45,553 nt of DNA from CAYVQE01 sp964633205 (GTDB taxonomy: Bacteria > Myxococcota > B64-G9): NCBI GenBank assembly GCA_964633205.1, contig CAZWFN010000039.1, forward strand, positions 1 to 45,553. Direction: 5' to 3'. The translations under genes and the position numbers were made by a program. Under the pieces are notes generated by a model that made no database searches, was not told the origin of the DNA, and worked only from the letters and a program-made list of their open reading frames with translations. Positions within the stretch are counted from its first letter, which is position 1; each line of letters opens with the position of its first letter. This document shows, piece after piece, positions 41,680-45,553 of this stretch.

Positions 41680-42447
41680 TCACCCCCCGGTGCTGAAATC
41701 GGTCATCTTGAAGTAGTGCGGCAGGTAGGCCTCGGCATCGACCTCGCCCAGCACCTCACCGGGCCGCATCACGTTGTCGCTGACCAGCAGGGCGGCCACC
41801 ATCACGTCGACCACCTCCACCTCGGCCCAGGGATCGGCCGCCGACTCGCGCAGCGTCACCTCGGCCGAGCCCACCCGCACCTGCCGCGGCGTCACCTCGG
41901 TCTGCTGGCGGCACAGCAGCACGGGTCCGTCGAAGCCGGGCTGCAGGTCGATGCGCGGGCTGGCCTTGAACAGGAAGTTGGGCCCGGCCGCCGGCAGTTC
42001 GTCGAGCTCGGCCAGCAGCCGGGCCTCGATCTCGACGAAGCGCACGCCGTGGCGCTCGACGCTGCCGCGGACGCTGTCGCCGTCCTGTTCGAGCGCGATG
42101 GCGGCCTTTTTCTTGGGAAAGCCGAAGATGTCGCGGCCGTTGTAGATGCGCGACTCCTGGCTGTCGATGGGCATGGACAGGCAGTAGTTGCCGGCCTCGC
42201 CGGCGTGGCGGCAGCCGATGAACAGCGCCGCCTCGCGGTAGCCCGGGCCCAGGTTGGTCTGCGGGTAGCTGGCGATGAACATCATGGCCCGCGGCACCTC
42301 GTCCGGCTCCAGCGGCGGCGGCAGCAGCCGTTCGACGATCTGCGGCCGGGTGGTGAACATGACCGCCAGCATGCGGGCGCCTTCAAAGCGCCGCTCACCG
42401 AGCGCGTAATAGGCCTCGAGCTCCTCTTGCGACTTGACGAATCCCAC
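41680..42447 (-). CDS. Acetoacetate-decarboxylase-like protein
   Basis: 255 residues from GTG 42447, with GGGGGAGCC upstream. IYNGRDIFGFPKKKAAI (~101-117) is the ADC signature, with a Lys in PKKK (112-114) as the likely Schiff-base residue; the E-rich segment before it is conserved too. Other segments (AVMFTTRPQIVERLLPPPLEPDEVPRAMMFIASYPQTNLGPGYREAALFIGC) fit the family. True acetoacetate decarboxylases act on acetoacetate, but many homologs act on other beta-keto or alpha-keto acids, or as hydratase-aldolases. First gene of the radical locus. Confidence 0.9.
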   Translation of the reverse strand: MGFVKSQEELEAYYALGERRFEGARMLAVMFTTRPQIVERLLPPPLEPDEVPRAMMFIASYPQTNLGPGYREAALFIGCRHAGEAGNYCLSMPIDSQESRIYNGRDIFGFPKKKAAIALEQDGDSVRGSVERHGVRFVEIEARLLAELDELPAAGPNFLFKASPRIDLQPGFDGPVLLCRQQTEVTPRQVRVGSAEVTLRESAADPWAEVEVVDVMVAALLVSDNVMRPGEVLGEVDAEAYLPHYFKMTDFSTGG

Positions 42448-42470
42448 GGCTCCCCCTTTCCTCAGGGCAA

Positions 42471-42490
42471 TTAACTGGGCGCCCGGTTAA
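42471..42490. promoter_or_regulatory. Palindromic operator 2 (TGGGCGCCC type)
   Basis: TTAACTGGGCGCCCGGTTAA, a 20-base near-perfect palindrome with one mismatched pair, overlapping the expected -10/start region of the radical operon. It shares TGGGCG with operator 1, 52 bases away centre to centre. Confidence 0.6.
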
Positions 42491-42517
42491 GATGGCAGCA
42501 GAATTCATCCTTGTCAA
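42489..42517 (-). promoter_or_regulatory. Candidate promoter of the glycyl radical operon
   Basis: TTGACA on the minus strand (42517-42512), 17-base spacer, CATCTT (42494-42489); the -10 is weak and a slightly shifted TCTTAA is an alternative. It reads toward the ADC-like start at 42447. Confidence 0.5.
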
Positions 42518-42523
42518 GCCTCT

Positions 42524-42541
42524 TTTGGGCGATCGCCCAAA
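42524..42541. promoter_or_regulatory. Palindromic operator 1 (TTTGGGCGATCGCCCAAA)
   Basis: A perfect 18-base palindrome just upstream of the -35. With operator 2 it brackets the promoter. The TetR regulator encoded in the operon is the natural candidate to bind both. Confidence 0.6.
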
Positions 42542-42578
42542 TTCATCACCCCGGGCGCCATGGCGACCGGATCGGCAG

Positions 42579-42607
42579 TTGACATATTGATGCAAGTAGG
42601 ATATGTC
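42579..42607 (+). promoter_or_regulatory. Promoter and inverted-repeat operator of the VapB/VapC-like module
   Basis: TTGACA (42579-42584), 17-base spacer, TATGTC (42602-42607). Over it lies a 7-bp inverted repeat, GACATAT (42581-42587) N13 ATATGTC (42601-42607), a plausible site for the RHH antitoxin's autoregulation. The start would be near the ATG at 42615, so the mRNA may be leaderless. Confidence 0.6.
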
Positions 42608-42614
42608 TAGATGT

Positions 42615-42863
42615 ATGAGGACCACCATTCGACTCGACGATGCCCTGCTGGCCGCGGCCAAGCAGGAGGCGGCCCGCTCGGGCCGGACCTTGACCGCGGT
42701 CATCGAGGATGCGCTGCGCCAGGCCCTGGCGCAGCGGGACGGCGGGCACGGCGAGCCGGTGGAGCTGATCACCTGCGGCGGCCGCGGCTTGCAGCCCGGG
42801 GTGGATCTGGACGACTCGGCCGCCTTGCTCGACCTGATGGACGGCGGCGATGATCCTGCCTGA
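42615..42863 (+). CDS. vapB: Ribbon-helix-helix antitoxin, VapB-like
   Basis: 82 residues from ATG 42615 (an upstream in-frame ATG at 42603 is less likely). MRTTIRLDDALLAAAKQEAARSGRTLTAVIEDALRQAL is the usual RHH fold of MetJ/Arc-type antitoxins of VapB families. The acidic C-terminus (GVDLDDSAALLDLMDGGDD) is the likely toxin-binding tail. Its 3' end overlaps the PIN gene by 14 bases. Confidence 0.9.
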   Translation: MRTTIRLDDALLAAAKQEAARSGRTLTAVIEDALRQALAQRDGGHGEPVELITCGGRGLQPGVDLDDSAALLDLMDGGDDPA

Positions 42864-43278
42864 CGTCAACGTGCTGGTCTACGCCCACCGGCGGGACGCA
42901 CCCGATCACCGGGCCTACCGCGACTGGCTGGCGGCCTTGATCAACGGCGATCAGGCCTACGGCATGGCCGATCTGGTGCTCAGCGGGCTGTTGCGGGTGA
43001 TCACCCACCCGCGCGTGTTCGACCCGCCCACCCCACTGGCCCAGGCCCTGGCCTTCGCCGATCAACTCCGCCGGCGGCCGCACTGCGTGCCGATCGCGCC
43101 CGGACCGCGTCACTGGGAGATCTTCCTGTCGCTGTGTCGGGATACCGCGGCCCGCGGCAACCTGGTGCCGGACGCCTACCTGGCCGCCCTGGCCATCGAG
43201 TCCGGCAGCCAGTGGATCACCACCGACCGCGACTTCAGCCGCTTCCCCGGTCTGCGCTGGCGCCATCCGCTGGCCTAG
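42850..43278 (+). CDS. vapC: PIN-domain toxin, VapC-like
   Basis: 142 residues. Acidic residues of a PIN nuclease are visible: Asp5 in LPDVNVLVYAHR, Asp near 41 (MADLVLSGLLRVITHPRVF), Asp near 109 (LVPDAYLAALAIES) and Asp near 122 (TTDRDFSRFPGLRW). Together with the RHH gene upstream it forms a VapBC module; VapC toxins cleave tRNAs or rRNA. Residues VITHPRVF and the FxGLRWxxP end are typical of the TA-associated PIN group. Confidence 0.92.
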   Translation: MILPDVNVLVYAHRRDAPDHRAYRDWLAALINGDQAYGMADLVLSGLLRVITHPRVFDPPTPLAQALAFADQLRRRPHCVPIAPGPRHWEIFLSLCRDTAARGNLVPDAYLAALAIESGSQWITTDRDFSRFPGLRWRHPLA

Positions 43279-43284
43279 GCTGCC

Positions 43285-43308
43285 GCATCGGTTTCCGCAT
43301 CGGTTTCC
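43285..43308 (+). repeat. 12-bp tandem duplication
   Basis: GCATCGGTTTCC repeated twice directly just after the vapC stop. No function seen. Confidence 0.7.
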
Positions 43309-43355
43309 CTAACCCCTCGAACCGAGGTGGTAGAACCCCAAATCGTTGCCACAGG

Positions 43356-43715
43356 CTAAGCTTGGTCGAAGGCTTGTCGAACCCTGACCCAGCCGGGTCT
43401 GGCCGTTATGATCGCAGCATTTCGAAGATCTTCGCCGTATCGTGCAAGCAGGTGGAGACAGGCCCGGCCTTGTTGCCTGGCCCCGAATCCGACCAGTCTG
43501 ATGAGCCCTGAGTGGGGCATTCCCCGCACGATGGCAAGCTCTCCGAAGTCCTTGTCCAGGGTGACCAGGATGCGTCGATCACGATAGGCAGCAGCCAGGA
43601 CTTCTTCGTCACCGGGATCGGCGGCCCATGCGGCCACGGAAAGCACATCATGTCCGGCTGCTTTGACTTCGGCAACGACACCGCCCCAGATGCAGCTGTC
43701 GAGCAAGAGCTTCAT
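43356..43715 (-). CDS. DUF5615-type PIN-like toxin
   Basis: 119 residues. MKLLLDSCIWGGVVAEVKAAGHDVLSVAAWAADPGDEEVLAAAYRDRRILVTLDKDFGELAI has the acidic spacing (Asp6; ILVTLDKDFGEL) of the DUF5615 PIN-like family, commonly paired with DUF433 proteins. It is the toxin of the second module; the ATG overlaps the antitoxin stop by 4 bases (ATGA). Transcribed opposite to vapBC and ending 77 bases from it. Confidence 0.9.
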   Translation of the reverse strand: MKLLLDSCIWGGVVAEVKAAGHDVLSVAAWAADPGDEEVLAAAYRDRRILVTLDKDFGELAIVRGMPHSGLIRLVGFGARQQGRACLHLLARYGEDLRNAAIITARPGWVRVRQAFDQA

Positions 43716-43966
43716 GTACCTGTTTCGCCGAGTGTCGGTTCAACACGCTCGTGGCCCACCAGACGGCGGGCATAGACGAGGCAAGCTTTAATGTCCTCGG
43801 GCTCCAGCCAGTCGTAGCCCGCCAGTATCGTCTCGATCGAGTCACCGGCAGCCAGCATGTCGAGCACATGCTCCACCGCCAGCCGGCGGCCGCGGATGAT
43901 CGGCTTGCCGTTGAATATGGCGGGATTCACCGTGATTCGAGACAGCAGCTCGTTCTCTTCGCCCAT
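43712..43966 (-). CDS. DUF433-type antitoxin
   Basis: 84 residues from ATG 43966, with AGAGGAGGAG upstream. ITVNPAIFNGKPIIRGRRLAVEHVLDMLAAGDSIETILAGYDWLEPEDIKACLVYARR is the DUF433 core, a winged or helix-turn-helix DNA-binding type. It should bind and neutralise the PIN-like partner and control their operon. Confidence 0.88.
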   Translation of the reverse strand: MGEENELLSRITVNPAIFNGKPIIRGRRLAVEHVLDMLAAGDSIETILAGYDWLEPEDIKACLVYARRLVGHERVEPTLGETGT

Positions 43967-44399
43967 CGGGCTCCTCCTCTGCCAGGGTGTCGCACCCCGA
44001 AGACCATCGAGCCAATCCAGCACCCTGTTCTCGGATGCAGCTGAACCGATTCGACGTCCCGACCCGCAACTCCCGCCGTCGGCTGGATCAATCACCAGCC
44101 GGACAAGAGAATTGTAGCCACCATTCCACCACGCGAGCAACCGGATCGCTTCCCCGACCCTTCGAAGCGATCCCTGACACGGAAGCCCTCGTGCTGGGCG
44201 CTACTACCCTAGGCGCTTGGTGATGCCCGAACGACAACATGTTGGTCGAAACGGATGCAACCACAAAAGAGCGGGCACGATTAAGCCAACACCCGACGCA
44301 AGCGAAGTCTTGCGTCGGGTGTAGAGTCTTCGAGCGTCAGTTCTCCGCTCGCGGTGTCGGACCACGGGCTGCCCCGAGTCCGCGGGGCTATTGCGAAGC
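43967..44399. other. Non-coding region between toxin-antitoxin and lipoprotein genes
   Basis: 433 bases. The first ~240 hold the 5' region of the DUF433/DUF5615 operon and nothing else I could support; from 44209 to 44345 it is copy 2 of the hairpin repeat. Confidence 0.6.
44209..44345 (-). repeat. ~140-bp dispersed hairpin repeat, copy 2
   Basis: Reverse complement of the element at 32464-32603. The 14-bp stem (44289-44302 with 44309-44322) is base-for-base identical to copy 1, the loop differs in two of six bases, and the flanking ~80 bases match with scattered changes through CACCAAGCGCCTAG. The pattern of a conserved stem and drifting sides suggests that the hairpin is selected or that the copies are recent. 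Confidence 0.8.
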
Positions 44400-45416
44400 C
44401 TACTTCGAGCCCATCTCGGCGGTCTTCTCGGCGTAGTTGTAGACCACGGTGTCGGCCAGCTTGCCGGCCTCCCAGGTGATCGACTGCGGTGTCTCGGTGC
44501 CCAGGCTGGCGTGGATGGCGGCGATGCGCTCAGCCGCCTTGTTGCCGAAACCGCCGTGCTCGGCCTGCCACTTGGCCAGGGCCTGGCCCTCGAGGCCCGG
44601 CCGCTGGACCAGGGTCAGATCCTTGAACCCGACCATGCGCTCGACGATCACCGGCGCCCCGGCCACCGCTTGTTTCTTGATGCCCAGCGCGGCCACGTCG
44701 CCGCCCGGCCTGGTGGCCACCGAGAAAGCGATATCCCGCCGGGGATCGATGATCAGCCCCATGCCCATCACCTTGCCGCCGGCGGCGGGCGCCAGCAGGC
44801 GCTCGATCTCGGCCGCCGGCACGCCCTCCTCCTCCAGCGCCACCTCGATCTGGGTGCGCGACAGGCCCTCGACACCGGCCCGGGCGATCGGGGCGGTGCC
44901 GAACTGCATGAAGAAGTGCACCCTGCCCCAATCGCTGAAGCTGGCCAGGGTGAGCACCTTCTTGCCCGCCTGCTTGTTGATCGTGGCCCCGATCAGCTCG
45001 GCCACCATGCGGCCGAACTTCTTGCCCGAGCCGTTGGCGGTGAGCCCGAAGCGCTTGCCGTCGGGCGACATCAGGTAGCCGATGTGGTCGGCCCCTCCCT
45101 TGAGCAACACCTTGGCCATCTCGACGAACTTGGGCCGCTTCTTCATCTCGATGGTCTGGCGCGAACGCATGAACTCGAGCCTGGACTCAGCCTGGCTGAC
45201 CCGCTTCTGCAGCTCGACCTCGTCGATCTCGGTCTTTGCCGCCCCCTTGTCCGCCACCGCGCCCTTGTCGGCCGCAGCGCTGTCCGCAGCCGCCTTGTCG
45301 GTCTCGGCCGCCGGTTGCTGCGGAGCGGGCGCATCTCGCCCGGTCTCCTTGTCACAGCCGGCCGCCAGAACCAGGATCAAACCCGACCACACACACCATG
45401 CGCTGCGCCCAGACAT
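44400..45416 (-). CDS. Lipoprotein of unknown function
   Basis: 338 residues from ATG 45416, with AAAGGAGACCTC before it. Signal ends ILVLAAGC, a good lipobox. A low-complexity linker rich in Ala/Asp/Lys (AAADSAAADKGAVADKGAAK) is followed by a Gln/Arg helix (QKRVSQAESRLEFMRSRQTIEMKKRP), which is probably a coiled coil. The rest is a globular domain (~100-330) with GLTANGSGKKFGRMVAELIGA, FSDWGRVHFFMQFGTAP, RTQIEVALEEEGVPAAEIERLL and ITWEAGKLADTVVYNYAEKT. No family recognised. A short upstream region (45417-45553) reaches the window edge with nothing supportable in it. Confidence 0.8.
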   Translation of the reverse strand: MSGRSAWCVWSGLILVLAAGCDKETGRDAPAPQQPAAETDKAAADSAAADKGAVADKGAAKTEIDEVELQKRVSQAESRLEFMRSRQTIEMKKRPKFVEMAKVLLKGGADHIGYLMSPDGKRFGLTANGSGKKFGRMVAELIGATINKQAGKKVLTLASFSDWGRVHFFMQFGTAPIARAGVEGLSRTQIEVALEEEGVPAAEIERLLAPAAGGKVMGMGLIIDPRRDIAFSVATRPGGDVAALGIKKQAVAGAPVIVERMVGFKDLTLVQRPGLEGQALAKWQAEHGGFGNKAAERIAAIHASLGTETPQSITWEAGKLADTVVYNYAEKTAEMGSK

Positions 45417-45553
45417 GAGGTCTCCTTTCGACTCTCGGTTGGCTTGAGAACGGATGATAGCCGGGCCGGCCGACGAAATCAAACCAGCTCCAGCCGCGAC
45501 CTGCAGCGCTGGGAGGTGCCCCGAGCGGCATCTGTTTTTCGTTGCCAACTGCA

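Overview
The window is very GC-rich and gene-dense, with lipoproteins, Cys-rich repeat proteins and MopE-type metal-binding motifs. One beta-helix protein ends in a MYXO-CTERM-like tail (Gly-Cys-Gly-Cys, hydrophobic stretch, Arg cluster). This points to a Myxococcota-like (former deltaproteobacterial) lineage. A glycyl radical enzyme with its activase implies at least a partly anaerobic life. No tRNA, rRNA, CRISPR array or prophage was found.

Layout. (1) 86-11628, minus strand: exported proteins, including a DUF3352-like protein, a trypsin-like protease fused to FG-GAP repeats, Cys-rich lipoproteins, a phosphatase next to a porin-O/P-like barrel, a small Cys-rich protein and a MYXO-CTERM beta-helix protein. 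(2) 11699-18993, minus strand: a complete histidine operon in the order hisL leader, hisG, hisC-HAD, hisB, hisH, hisF, hisA-I-E, hisD. hisC to hisD overlap by a few bases at each junction. Two fusions (HisC with a HAD phosphatase; HisA with HisI and HisE) pack the whole pathway into seven ORFs. The leader encodes an 18-residue peptide with four His codons in a row, followed by a terminator hairpin, which is a classical attenuator layout. (3) 19133-31390: lipoproteins, an unknown-domain protein/TetR/SDR operon, an M15-like peptidase, a lipase, a zinc-ribbon RNase HI, an EEP-family nuclease or phosphatase, an ankyrin protein, a MopE/FGE-like protein and an Hsp20. (4) 31460-34140: small lipoproteins, an outer-membrane protein and a DMT-type permease, with dispersed repeats between them. 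(5) 34357-42447, minus strand: a glycyl radical enzyme locus (acetoacetate-decarboxylase-like protein, acyl-CoA dehydrogenase, TetR, glycyl radical enzyme, activase, epimerase, SDR) behind a promoter flanked by two palindromes that share a half-site. (6) 42615-44140: two toxin-antitoxin modules of different families, back to back. (7) 44400-45416: a lipoprotein, with a second copy of a ~140-bp hairpin-bearing repeat beside it.

The best candidates for something undescribed are the glycyl radical cluster, whose substrate I cannot assign, and the histidine operon, which joins two uncommon fusions with attenuation. The ~140-bp repeat (32464-32603 and 44209-44345) is a third item not explained by any gene.
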